DNA of 64,000 nucleotides from UBA12170 sp964293475. GTDB lineage: Bacteria > Bacteroidota > Bacteroidia > Bacteroidales > UBA12170. Shown in pieces: positions 1 to 8,941 of this stretch. Both the position numbers and the translations under genes were made by a program. Position 1 is the first letter of the stretch. Each line of letters opens with the position of its first letter. Location of the stretch: positions 1 through 64,000 of the forward strand of contig CAXYYJ010000011.1 of NCBI GenBank assembly GCA_964293475.1, written 5' to 3'. The notes below the pieces were generated by a model that was not told where the DNA came from, made no database searches, and saw nothing but the letters and a program-made list of their open reading frames with translations.

Positions 1-796
1 CGCCGTTTATTACAGAGATTTTAAGGGAATTGGAGGGCGCCACAAACTTGAACCATACATTGGCAGTAGGTCCATCAGACCAGCAGCCGGGTCTGGGTTC
101 ATCGCCTGTTTTCTGGAAAGTGGTGAAGGCTCCATTTGCTGAGCAATAGTTTCCCATGTCGAGCGCAGTTAGATCGTGGGCAAAAGCCTTATAATCATAG
201 TCTAAAGTTTCATTCATGCAGAGTGTAAAAGTACCCCAATAGGTAGAGCCTGCGTAATTGTCCACATTCAGGTAATAGATTTCTCCTTCTGTTAAATTAT
301 CCATTTGCAGCACAGAGGTACCTGAAGGCTGAGTATAATTCACACAAGCCATCTGAGTACCAGCTAAGTTGGTAACGGCCATTCGTGCATTTCGCTGGGT
401 TCCGTATGAACCGCCGTTTATTACAGAGATTTTAAGGGAATTGGAGGGCGCCACAAACTTGAACCACACATTGGCCGTTGGGCCATCAGACCAACAAGAA
501 GGTCGAGCCTCATCGGCTGTGGCCTGATAGGTGGTGAATTGTGCATTGGTGGAACACCAGTTGTCGCTGGTGAATATTACTTCGTAAGCATTGGCCCTGT
601 TATTATTCGACGGCTGCGCCATCGCATTTTTAAGGCCAAATAAATTGCCAAAAATCGAGGTGGTTATAACTAATATAATTAATAATAATTGTCCGGTAGT
701 ATTTGTGTTTCTGAAGCTCTTTGAGTAGATTTTTACCCTCTGTGCTTCGCAGCCCACAACCTTTTTTGTGGACTGGATTGCATGTAATACTTCCAT
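1..796 (-). CDS. Secreted domain-repeat protein, N-terminal part, runs off the left edge
   Basis: About 265 residues can be read leftwards from the ATG at 794-796 to base 1 without a stop; the end of the gene lies outside the window. That ATG is the first in frame after an upstream stop. Residues 1-35 are basic, 36-54 are hydrophobic (LLLIILVITTSIFG) and an AMA-Q cleavage site lies near residue 60, giving a signal peptide with an unusually long n-region. Two copies of one domain follow, 137 residues (411 bp) apart, each with a Trp-Phe-Lys-Phe strand (ANVWFKFVAPSNSLKISV) and cysteines. The pattern resembles beta-sandwich domains of Bacteroidota cell-surface proteins. Export by type IX secretion is an inference, since the C-terminus is not visible. 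Function unknown. Confidence 0.75.
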   Translation of the reverse strand, partial: MEVLHAIQSTKKVVGCEAQRVKIYSKSFRNTNTTGQLLLIILVITTSIFGNLFGLKNAMAQPSNNNRANAYEVIFTSDNWCSTNAQFTTYQATADEARPSCWSDGPTANVWFKFVAPSNSLKISVINGGSYGTQRNARMAVTNLAGTQMACVNYTQPSGTSVLQMDNLTEGEIYYLNVDNYAGSTYWGTFTLCMNETLDYDYKAFAHDLTALDMGNYCSANGAFTTFQKTGDEPRPGCWSDGPTANVWFKFVAPSNSLKISVING

Positions 797-1182
797 TTGA
801 ACAATTTTTAAATAAGCAAGACTTAACTATTATCACAATAATCTTCAACAATATTAATATAGGCAAGCTGGGTTTTTATCCACCGACTCAATTTTTTAAT
901 GACATTAAAATGTTGATATCCTGATTGTTCAAATCATGAAAGAAATTCCCGTTTCCATTGCCTTTCAATGATTTTTGCTCATCATAAATTTCAGGTGATT
1001 TGATGTTTTTCAATAACTCACATCCATCTTCATCTATTTATTCCTATCAAACAGAAATACTATTTCGTATTTAGGTACTCCTAAAACTAATCAGGAAATT
1101 TCTATTTTAGCTTACCATTTTTATGAATGGAAAAATGATGGGTTTTTCACAAAATAAAATACTAAACGATAATTCAACAGCA
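797..1182. other. Intergenic, divergent promoter region
   Basis: This AT-rich gap of about 390 bp lies between the divergent repeat-protein and C69 peptidase genes. It must hold both promoters, but I found no clear TAnnTTTG element, hairpin or convincing small gene in it. A 67-codon frame at 721-924 reads against the repeat-protein signal peptide and is not supported. Confidence 0.5.
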
Positions 1183-2805
1183 ATGAACAATCTTATTAAA
1201 ATATTTATTCTGGCAGTGGTTTTCCTGGCTCAAAACTCCATAGCCTGCACCAATCTGATCATTACCAAAGGCGCCAGTACCAAAGGAAGCACCATGATGG
1301 TTTATACCAACGATGGTGAGTGGCTTTACCATTTGCAAATGAATCCCCACCAAAAACATATGGCCGGCGAGGTCATCAAATTTCAGATTCCGGGGACCGA
1401 AACTTTTCTGGAAATTCCACAGCCTGCGGAGACCTATAAAAAAATAGGCTTTCATATGAACGAATATCAGGTGGCCATTGGCGAAACTACCTTCACGGGC
1501 CGTGAAGAGCTATGGAACGACAATTTGCCACTAAAATACTGGCATTTAATGAGTTTAGCATTGGATAGAGCCAAAACAGCCCGTGAGGCCATTCAGGTAA
1601 TTGTGAGTCTGGTGGAGAAATATGGTTATGGAAGCGAAGGCGAAAGTTTCTCCATCATCGATCCCAACGAAGCGTGGATTTTGGAAATGATAGGCGTTGG
1701 CAAAGGCCATTTGGGAGCCAATTGGGTGGCTGTGAAGATTCCCGACGGAGCTATTTCGGCCCATGCCAATATGTCCAGAATAGGAAGTTTCCCCTTAAAC
1801 GATCCGGAGAATTGTCTCTACAGCCCTTCCATGATTCAGTTTGCTACAGAAAAAGGATTTTACGACCCCAAAAAAGGGGAACCATTCAAGTTTAATGAGG
1901 CCTTTAACCCTCCTTCGCCCGACAGACTTCGCTATTGCGAAAGCCGCGTTTGGAGCCTGTTTCGCAGGGCTGCTCCTGAACAAAATTTCTCTACGGATTA
2001 TCATCGGGGCGTATACGGAGCCGAGCGTTATCCGCTTTGGATTTTCCCCGAAAACAAAATCAGCCTGAAAGATGTAATGGGTTTGGTTCGCGATCATTAC
2101 GAAGGAACCGAAATGGATATGACACAAGGTTTGGCGGCTGGTCCTTTTGGAAATCCACAGCGTTGGCGTCCGCTTAGTTGGGATCAGGGCGACACAACCT
2201 ATGTGTGGGAGCGTCCTGTTTCTACTTACAATACCTGTTTTAGCTTCATTGCTCAGGCTAACTCTCAACTTCCTAACGAGTTGGGAACATGTTGGTTTGG
2301 TTTCGACGATACTTATTTCACAGTTTATCTTCCTGTTTATCTGGGCATTACCGAAACCCCCGAATCGTTTCGCAAGGGCGATATAATGAAATACGACCCC
2401 ACTTCTATGTGGTGGGCCATGAATTTTGTGAGCAATTTTGCCAATCTCAAGTATAGTTATATGATTGAGGATATTCAGCAGGTTCAGCGGAAATTAGAGG
2501 ATAAAATGATAGCCGAACAGGACAGTATTCTCATGCGACACAGCAATAAAATGCTCGAAGATAAAAGCTGGGTGCTCCAAAACTATGTGAATACCCGCGC
2601 CGAATGGATTCTCGATGAATGGACCCAATTGGGCTACAAACTCATTGCGAAATACAACGATGGTTATATTAAAACTGAAGGCGAAGAAATGCAGAGTCCG
2701 GGATATCCAAATACCTGGAAAAACAAGATAATGGAGTTGGAAGGCGATAAACACCGTTTGCCCGATTGGAATAAACAAGGACGACAGGAAGCGAATCCCT
2801 TCTAA
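1183..2805 (+). CDS. Secreted C69 family dipeptidase
   Basis: A 540-residue peptidase of family C69, which cleaves dipeptides with an N-terminal cysteine nucleophile. The start at 1183 gives a clean signal peptide (residues 1-21, MNNLIKIFILAVVF...) cut directly before Cys22. The mature protein then starts CTNLIITKGASTKGS, which matches the family pattern in which the exposed N-terminal Cys is the catalytic residue. An in-frame ATG at 1123 would add 20 polar residues ahead of the signal peptide and is less likely. The rest of the chain (WILEMIGVGKGHLGANWVAV, DHYEGTEMDMTQGLAAGPFG) fits the family over its full length. It probably acts in the periplasm on peptides and stands alone. Confidence 0.88.
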   Translation: MNNLIKIFILAVVFLAQNSIACTNLIITKGASTKGSTMMVYTNDGEWLYHLQMNPHQKHMAGEVIKFQIPGTETFLEIPQPAETYKKIGFHMNEYQVAIGETTFTGREELWNDNLPLKYWHLMSLALDRAKTAREAIQVIVSLVEKYGYGSEGESFSIIDPNEAWILEMIGVGKGHLGANWVAVKIPDGAISAHANMSRIGSFPLNDPENCLYSPSMIQFATEKGFYDPKKGEPFKFNEAFNPPSPDRLRYCESRVWSLFRRAAPEQNFSTDYHRGVYGAERYPLWIFPENKISLKDVMGLVRDHYEGTEMDMTQGLAAGPFGNPQRWRPLSWDQGDTTYVWERPVSTYNTCFSFIAQANSQLPNELGTCWFGFDDTYFTVYLPVYLGITETPESFRKGDIMKYDPTSMWWAMNFVSNFANLKYSYMIEDIQQVQRKLEDKMIAEQDSILMRHSNKMLEDKSWVLQNYVNTRAEWILDEWTQLGYKLIAKYNDGYIKTEGEEMQSPGYPNTWKNKIMELEGDKHRLPDWNKQGRQEANPF

Positions 2806-2891
2806 GGAATTGGTGTTTTCTGAAAGAATTCTTCAATGAAATTCTTCGGTTGAAATAGTTTTAATACCGAAAGCATATCTGTAAGACTGTG

Positions 2892-2927
2892 TTCCGAACT
2901 TGTTCGGAAGTCCAATAAGAATTGGAC
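2892..2927. repeat. Two perfect hairpins placed end to end
   Basis: TTCCGAAC-TT-GTTCGGAA at 2892-2909 is followed with no gap by GTCCAAT-AAGA-ATTGGAC at 2910-2927. No T-tract follows, so this is not a standard terminator. The half-site ATTGGACTA occurs again at about 2964-2972. It may be a processing site or an operator between the C69 and U32 genes. Confidence 0.6.
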
Positions 2928-3050
2928 TAAACAGCTATTGCATCGGCATTATACAATTCTTTTATTGGACTATATATTGCTTGTGTTTTGTATAAAATGC
3001 TGTTTTTCACTTGCAATCAGTCACCATGGTTTTTAATCACTTTGTTTTGA

Positions 3051-3058
3051 TATTTTTG
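3051..3058 (+). promoter_or_regulatory. -7 promoter element of the U32 gene
   Basis: TATTTTTG matches the Bacteroidota -7 consensus TAnnTTTG and lies 15 bp before the TTG start at 3073. No well-placed -33 TTTG is visible. Confidence 0.5.
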
Positions 3059-3072
3059 CCAAAAACTATTTT

Positions 3073-4911
3073 TTGAAGACAGCACTCGAACTTTTATGTC
3101 CCGCCCGTGACCTGGAAGCAGGCAAATTGGCTTTTAATTATGGCGCCGATGCAGTTTATATCGGAGCTCCAAAATTTGGTGCACGAGCCGCAGCCGGCAA
3201 TCCGGTTTCCGATATTGAAAGTCTGGCCAACTATGGGCATCAGTTTGGGGCCAAAACCTATGTTACCCTCAATACCCTTTTGTATGAACAGGAGCTTGAG
3301 GAGGCGCTGCGTCTAATTCGTGAACTTTATAATGCCGGTATCGATGCGCTCATTATTCAGGATTTGGGATTGCTCGAAATGGATTTGCCCCCACTGCCAC
3401 TTTTTGCCAGCACTCAAACTCACAATTATGAAACCGAGAGAATTCAATTTTTAGAGAAGGCTGGATTTCAGCGAATTATACTGGCGCGGGAACTCTCGGT
3501 AAAACAAATTAAGGAAATCAGGAGAAATACTCGGGTAGAGCTGGAAGCTTTTGTGCATGGAGCTCTTTGTGTGAGCCTGAGCGGACAATGCAATTTTAGT
3601 CAGGCCATGTGCGGAAGAAGCGCCAACCGCGGGGAGTGTGCACAGGCATGCCGAATGCCCTTCGACCTGCTCAATAACGATGGCTCGGTAATCAGCAGGA
3701 ACAAGCATTTTTTGTCGCTGAAGGATTTTAATGCCGGAGAGCAAATTTTCGATCTCATTAGAGCAGGAATTACATCGTTTAAAATTGAAGGCAGGCTCAA
3801 GGACAGCAACTATCTGATAAACAATACGGCTCATTACCGCAAACTCTTAGACAGCTTTCTGTATCAAAACCCTGATTTTGGCAAAGCATCGGCAGGGAGC
3901 ACCGAATTGAGTTTTGAACCAGATCCGGAGCGGAGTTTTAACCGCGGATTTACCCCCTATTTTCTGGAAAACAGACCCAAAAACTTAGCCAATTTCAGCA
4001 GTCCCAAATCGTTGGGGAAGGCATTGGGAATGGTAAAATCAGTTTCGGCAAATCATTTTGAATTGGAAACCACCGAACTGATTGTAAATGGCGATGGACT
4101 CTGTTATATCAACAAATTTGGAGAGCTTCAGGGCTTCCCGGTGAATGGAATTCAGGGGAGCAAAATTTTCCCCGATAAAATGCCCGCATTAACAGTGGGG
4201 ACGTTGGTCTTCAGAAATTTTGACAAAGCATTTACCAAAAATCTTGAAAGCAATACCGACAAGCGAAAAATTGATATACAATTGGTTTTCAGCGAAGAGA
4301 ACGATGGCTTCCGGCTAAATGCCACCGACGAAGATGGAGTTAGTGTTTCGGAAATGATTACACATCCGAAGGAAACCGCCAAAGACGCAGAAAGAGCCAT
4401 TCAAACCATTGAAAAACAGCTTACTAAAAGCGGAGATTCTATTTTTGGGGTCACAGGTTTTCAGTACCAGGCAGAACAAGCCTATTTCTTCCCTGCTTCT
4501 ATGCTTAACGAAATTCGGCGCAATTGCTTAGACAAGCTCCTTGGGCAAAGGCTGAAAAACTATAAAAGGCCGCAACCGAAAAGGCCGGAAACCGATGCTC
4601 ATTATTTCAAGGATCAGGTTTTTTATCAGGAGAATATTGCCAACAGTAAGAGCCGTATTTTCTATGAAAAACATGGCGCCGAAGTCAATGAAAAAGCCTT
4701 CGAGCTTTTAAACAAGACCCAACAGGATGGAAAAACCATCATGACCACCCGTTACTGCATTAAGTATGAACTTCAAATTTGTCCCCACAAGCAAAAACCC
4801 AATCCAAGCCTTCAAATCAAAGAACCTATTTTCCTGAAGGATAAAAACCGCCGCTATCGGTTAGATTTTGATTGTGAACAATGTTTTATGAAAGTTCTAT
4901 TGGAAGATTGA
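3073..4911 (+). CDS. U32 family protein, RlhA-like 23S rRNA hydroxylation protein
   Basis: 612 residues from a TTG start. The N-terminal part (ELLCPARDLEAGKLAFNYGA) is the TIM-barrel-like U32 domain. The family signature is at residues 157-195: Glu158, then HGALCVSLSGQCNFSQAMCG with Cys166, Cys173, Cys180, Cys189 and Cys193. These cysteines are typical of the U32 proteins that hydroxylate RNA bases; in E. coli, RlhA acts on 23S rRNA C2501 and TrhP on tRNA. The length and the extra C-terminal domain, which ends in a Cys-rich part (FDCEQCFMKV), fit RlhA better than the shorter TrhP. Older databases call the family collagenase-like peptidase. Which RNA it modifies here is an inference. Confidence 0.85.
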   Translation: MKTALELLCPARDLEAGKLAFNYGADAVYIGAPKFGARAAAGNPVSDIESLANYGHQFGAKTYVTLNTLLYEQELEEALRLIRELYNAGIDALIIQDLGLLEMDLPPLPLFASTQTHNYETERIQFLEKAGFQRIILARELSVKQIKEIRRNTRVELEAFVHGALCVSLSGQCNFSQAMCGRSANRGECAQACRMPFDLLNNDGSVISRNKHFLSLKDFNAGEQIFDLIRAGITSFKIEGRLKDSNYLINNTAHYRKLLDSFLYQNPDFGKASAGSTELSFEPDPERSFNRGFTPYFLENRPKNLANFSSPKSLGKALGMVKSVSANHFELETTELIVNGDGLCYINKFGELQGFPVNGIQGSKIFPDKMPALTVGTLVFRNFDKAFTKNLESNTDKRKIDIQLVFSEENDGFRLNATDEDGVSVSEMITHPKETAKDAERAIQTIEKQLTKSGDSIFGVTGFQYQAEQAYFFPASMLNEIRRNCLDKLLGQRLKNYKRPQPKRPETDAHYFKDQVFYQENIANSKSRIFYEKHGAEVNEKAFELLNKTQQDGKTIMTTRYCIKYELQICPHKQKPNPSLQIKEPIFLKDKNRRYRLDFDCEQCFMKVLLED

Positions 4912-4940
4912 TTGGGTAGACGAGCTTCAATTGTGGTTTA

Positions 4941-6251
4941 TTATTGATTGAAAGGATATTGCAAAGCCTTGAAATATTGCCCCCAACTCCAGTCGGTTTC
5001 GAAATAGCAACCGTAGTAATGATAGTTCACCTTGAATGAAATTAGCACCAAAACCGCAATAAAAAACCATAGGGTTACCTTGGGTAGAATTTTTTCTATG
5101 GAATTGATTTTTTGTAGGAAAAATATCAATGGGAAGCTCAAGAAACTATAGTATTCCACCATATTTCTCATTCCGCAGCCACAACCAAATTTCCAATCGT
5201 GCCACGATGCGGTAATATAAATCACCAAAACAAAATACATCAGGGGTACTATTCCGCGAAAATCCTTTTTTTTCACCATCATAAAAATGCCTGCTACAAT
5301 GAAAACTATGATCAAACTATAGGGCACCAATCCGTTGGCGGGAGAAAACAAAACCTTTATAATGGATGGATTCAGCCAATGTGTAAAACTTTCCTGTCCA
5401 TAACTGTAAGAAACGAAGCTGCCAAAAGCATACTTCCAATAAATTAATTGGGGAGCAAAAACTACCACACCTGTCAACAAAGCGAGAGCCAAAGCCTTTG
5501 AAGTATTCGATTTGCTCATACTTTTAAAACCAGTGACAAAAAATCCTTTATTGTAAAACAGAATAAAACCTGCTCCAATAATATTTATGGGTCTGATAAT
5601 AACTATGAGAGAAACCACCAGTACTGGAAAAACAACCTTTCGAAAAAGCCCGTAATCTGTTCGGTGGGTGACTGTTAGATAGATAAGTGCAGAGAACAAA
5701 AAGAAAGAATATATATGCGACATACCAGCTTCCACAATGCCATAATAGTACAAATTGGTTCCCAGAAACAGCATTGTTAAGCCAATAATTATTGTTTTTT
5801 TGGAATGAGGAAAGAGAATATTTAGCACAAGGAAGAGCAGATAGAGTCCGCCAACCAAATAAAAAACCCCTGCAAAATCAACTGATTTTTGGTAGTAATA
5901 TGAAAAGCCGTCCCGAGGATGAACTTGCTGAATGGACGTAATAACATCGGCTATCAGGAAAAAAGGTAACTGCATTAAAGATACACCATAAGTATATTTT
6001 GTAATTATTTTCTGGGTCAAACTATCAATCCTAAAACCATTTCCTGTATTTTTTTCTATTTCTCCAGGAAATTTTTCTGTATTAAAATGATAAATAAAAG
6101 TGGCTGGCAAATACACATAATATCCGGCTCTATCGGCATAAACCTCTGAGCGGAAAGAGTTTAATTCCACATTTTTATGCCTGTATAGAGAAACGAAACT
6201 TAGTGCCAAATAGATGACTACCAGAATTAATATTTTTGCCTTAGTATTCAT
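4941..6251 (-). CDS. Polytopic membrane protein, possible GT-C glycosyltransferase
   Basis: 436 residues with about ten transmembrane segments. The N-terminus is one membrane segment (residues 6-23) followed by a periplasmic loop holding EVYADRAGYYVYLPATF. An acidic residue (here Asp40) in the first extracytoplasmic loop after helix 1 is the usual active-site position in GT-C enzymes, which transfer sugars from lipid-linked donors. This rests on topology and one motif only, so the assignment is tentative. The gene faces away from dnaG and its end meets the end of the U32 gene 29 bp away, with no hairpin seen between them. Confidence 0.6.
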   Translation of the reverse strand: MNTKAKILILVVIYLALSFVSLYRHKNVELNSFRSEVYADRAGYYVYLPATFIYHFNTEKFPGEIEKNTGNGFRIDSLTQKIITKYTYGVSLMQLPFFLIADVITSIQQVHPRDGFSYYYQKSVDFAGVFYLVGGLYLLFLVLNILFPHSKKTIIIGLTMLFLGTNLYYYGIVEAGMSHIYSFFLFSALIYLTVTHRTDYGLFRKVVFPVLVVSLIVIIRPINIIGAGFILFYNKGFFVTGFKSMSKSNTSKALALALLTGVVVFAPQLIYWKYAFGSFVSYSYGQESFTHWLNPSIIKVLFSPANGLVPYSLIIVFIVAGIFMMVKKKDFRGIVPLMYFVLVIYITASWHDWKFGCGCGMRNMVEYYSFLSFPLIFFLQKINSIEKILPKVTLWFFIAVLVLISFKVNYHYYGCYFETDWSWGQYFKALQYPFNQ

Positions 6252-6441
6252 ATTTTTTCCATCAAAATCAAGTAGGCTATTTCGCCGTTTTTTTGTCGAA
6301 GATAGTATTTTTTTATTTTGCCCGATTCCATTTAAAAAACAGAAATATTTTCTCTATATATTGTATATCAGAAGCTTAGCCTGTTCATAAAAATCTATCC
6401 ATCAAATGGCTGTCCTGTGATGCATCCGATTTTTTTTAAAT

Positions 6442-6449
6442 TACTTTTG
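6442..6449 (+). promoter_or_regulatory. -7 promoter element of dnaG
   Basis: TACTTTTG matches TAnnTTTG. It ends 10 bp before the dnaG ATG, so the leader would be only a few bases long. Confidence 0.45.
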
Positions 6450-6459
6450 TCACCTACAT

Positions 6460-8400
6460 ATGATTCCAAAAGAAACCATACAGCAAATCATCGAAACTGC
6501 CCGCATTGAGGAGGTGGTTGGCGACTACGTTTTATTGAAAAAACGCGGGGTTAACCTATTGGGCCTGTGTCCTTTCCATCACGAAAAAACACCTTCGTTC
6601 ACAGTGAGTCCGGCCAAAGGGCTTTATAAATGTTTTGGCTGCGGAGCCGGAGGAAGCTCGGTGAGTTTCATCATGGAGCACGAACACAAAACCTATCCCG
6701 AAGCCCTGCGCCATCTGGCCCGAAAGTATCATATAGAAGTGAAAGAGGAAGAACAAACCGCCGATCAGATAGCACAGTTCAACGAGCGGGAGAGCATGAT
6801 GCAATTGGTCGATTTTGCTTCGAAATATTTCACCAATCAGCTTTGGGAAACCGAAACCGGAAAATCTGTGGGACTTGGTTATCTGAACGAAAGGGGAATC
6901 AGCCCAAAAATGATTAAGAAATTCGAGCTGGGCTACAGCCCCGACGAGTGGTCGGCATTTACCGACTATGCCATAAAAAACGCACAGGATATCGTGCTTT
7001 TAGAAAAGACCGGTTTAACCATTGTTCGCGAAAACGAAAAGCGTATCGATAGGTTTAAAGGTCGGGTCATGTTTCCCATTCACAACCTCACAGGACAGGT
7101 GATTGGTTTTGGTGGACGAACCCTGCTCAACGATAAAAAACAAGCCAAGTATCTCAATTCGCCCGAATCGGAGCTTTATCATAAAAGTAAGGTTCTCTAT
7201 GGAATCTCCTTTGCCCGAAACGAAATGGTGAAGAAAGACAATTGCTATTTGGTGGAAGGCTATACCGATGTTATCTCGCTCTTCGATTCAGGAGTGGAAA
7301 ATGTGGTGGCCAGCTCAGGAACCGCACTTACCACCGACCAAATCAAGCTCATCAAACGATTCACCAACAATGTCACCGTGCTTTACGATGGCGATTTTGC
7401 AGGAATTAAAGCCGGATTGCGCGGAATCGACATGATTTTGAGCGAAGGAATGAACGTGAGGGTGGTGCTTTTTCCCGACGGCGAAGACCCCGACAGTTTT
7501 GCCCGTTCTCACTCGTCGACCGAGCTTCAGGACTTTATAACCACTCAGGCCCAGGATTTTATCAGCTTCAAAACCAATCTTCTTTCCACCGAAGCTCAAA
7601 ACGATCCCATTAAACGTGCTGGTTTAATCAAGGAAATAGTTCAAACCATTGCCATAATTCCCGATGCCATCACCCGTCAGGTTTATGTGAGAGAGTGCTC
7701 TGTTTTGTTGCAAATGCCTGAGCAAACCCTCATGAATGAGCTCAATAAAATTCTGCGGAAAAACATGAGCGAAAGTTTTGGCAATATCCCCGAAGTTTCC
7801 AAACCCGCATCCACCCCAATCTGGCCATCAAACATCAACACTACTCAAACCCGGCTGGTGGGAGAGGAGGAAAATCTTGCCCGGATTCTGGTGCAATATG
7901 GCCGCGAAGACTTTATCATCAAGCGCCTAAACGAAGATGATATCGTTCTGAATGTGGCTTACTACATCATCGATCAGCTGGAATATGACGGACTGAGTTT
8001 CGAAAATCAGGTTTACAAGGAAATATACCGCGAGTTTGCCACTGATTTGGAAGGGGAATCTTTTCGCGATTATCAATACTATTTCAACCACCACAACAAG
8101 GAGCTGGCTTCGTTTTTTGTGGATCAATCGCTCGATAAATATGAAATTTCGAACAATTGGTTCGACAAGAAACAAATCTACATCAAGACCGAGAAAAAAG
8201 ATTTACTGGCTCAAAGCGTTCAACGGTCGGTGCTTCAGTTCAAACTCAGAGTGTTGCAAAAGGATATTGAAAAAATACAGCTTCAGCTCAAGGATGAGAA
8301 AAACGACGAAACCATCAATCAACTCCTGAAACTCATCAGCAAAAAATACAATCAAAAGAAATTTCTGAGTGAACAACTGGGCCGGACCATCCTTCATTAA
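6460..8400 (+). CDS. dnaG: DNA primase
   Basis: 646 residues, the usual length. DnaG makes the RNA primers for lagging-strand synthesis and is recruited by the replicative helicase. The zinc-binding domain has the CHCC ligands Cys37, His40, Cys58 and Cys61 (LCPFHHEKTPSF, YKCFGCGAGG). The RNA polymerase/TOPRIM core follows, with the catalytic Glu near residue 266 (VEGYTDVISLF) and the metal-binding DGD at about 310-312 (YDGDFAGIKAG). The C-terminal 200 residues are the helicase-interaction region and are rich in charged helices. The gene is single and has a promoter element just upstream. Confidence 0.97.
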   Translation: MIPKETIQQIIETARIEEVVGDYVLLKKRGVNLLGLCPFHHEKTPSFTVSPAKGLYKCFGCGAGGSSVSFIMEHEHKTYPEALRHLARKYHIEVKEEEQTADQIAQFNERESMMQLVDFASKYFTNQLWETETGKSVGLGYLNERGISPKMIKKFELGYSPDEWSAFTDYAIKNAQDIVLLEKTGLTIVRENEKRIDRFKGRVMFPIHNLTGQVIGFGGRTLLNDKKQAKYLNSPESELYHKSKVLYGISFARNEMVKKDNCYLVEGYTDVISLFDSGVENVVASSGTALTTDQIKLIKRFTNNVTVLYDGDFAGIKAGLRGIDMILSEGMNVRVVLFPDGEDPDSFARSHSSTELQDFITTQAQDFISFKTNLLSTEAQNDPIKRAGLIKEIVQTIAIIPDAITRQVYVRECSVLLQMPEQTLMNELNKILRKNMSESFGNIPEVSKPASTPIWPSNINTTQTRLVGEEENLARILVQYGREDFIIKRLNEDDIVLNVAYYIIDQLEYDGLSFENQVYKEIYREFATDLEGESFRDYQYYFNHHNKELASFFVDQSLDKYEISNNWFDKKQIYIKTEKKDLLAQSVQRSVLQFKLRVLQKDIEKIQLQLKDEKNDETINQLLKLISKKYNQKKFLSEQLGRTILH

Positions 8401-8478
8401 TCGGCTCAAATTCAACTAAAACAGAAGAATAAAATAATATTTGTCCCCCAATCTGCGTTTAATAAACTGAAAGAAATA

Positions 8479-8934
8479 ATGCTCATGAAAAACCCGAAAA
8501 CTCCGCTATTGGTCCTGCTTCTGTTGGTTTTCTTCTTGTCGAATCAATGCGAAAAAGAAGACGATCCGCTGCCTTATGCTGTGGTCAATATCACCATAGA
8601 ACCCAATTCCACTCAATACATTAATCTGAATACTTCGGGCGGACACGAGTATTTAACAGCCAATTATCCCAGCAGGGGAATTGTTGTTTACAGAATCAAT
8701 CTAACTGATTTTGTGGCCTTTGAACGAACCTGCCCACACGATCCGGATGCGTGTTGCACCACCGAAGGCTGTTCGCGAATTGTGGTAGAAGCAGATGGAA
8801 TTATTCTTTCGGACGATTGCTGCGGCTCCACCTATCTCATTCTCGATGGTAGCAATGTGGCAGGGCCTTCTGTTAAACCGCTCAAGCAATACCGAACATC
8901 GTTCGATGGCCGGTATTTGCATATTTACAATTAA
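8479..8934 (+). CDS. Rieske-like lipoprotein with incomplete iron-sulfur ligands
   Basis: 151 residues. The N-terminus is a hydrophobic signal ending in FLSNQC and then an acidic stretch (EKEDD), as in Bacteroidota lipoproteins. The body looks like a small Rieske fold: a first ligand box TCPH at about residue 92 and a second box at DDCCGSTY. A functional Rieske centre needs C-x-H and C-x2-H. Here the second His is replaced by Ser, and extra cysteines are present (DACCTTEGC, DDCC), so a normal 2Fe-2S centre is doubtful. The ending LKQYRTSFDGRYLHIYN is typical of this Bacteroidota family. The role is unknown. It converges on the GH53 gene 7 bp away. Confidence 0.7.
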   Translation: MLMKNPKTPLLVLLLLVFFLSNQCEKEDDPLPYAVVNITIEPNSTQYINLNTSGGHEYLTANYPSRGIVVYRINLTDFVAFERTCPHDPDACCTTEGCSRIVVEADGIILSDDCCGSTYLILDGSNVAGPSVKPLKQYRTSFDGRYLHIYN

Positions 8935-8941
8935 GAACCCC

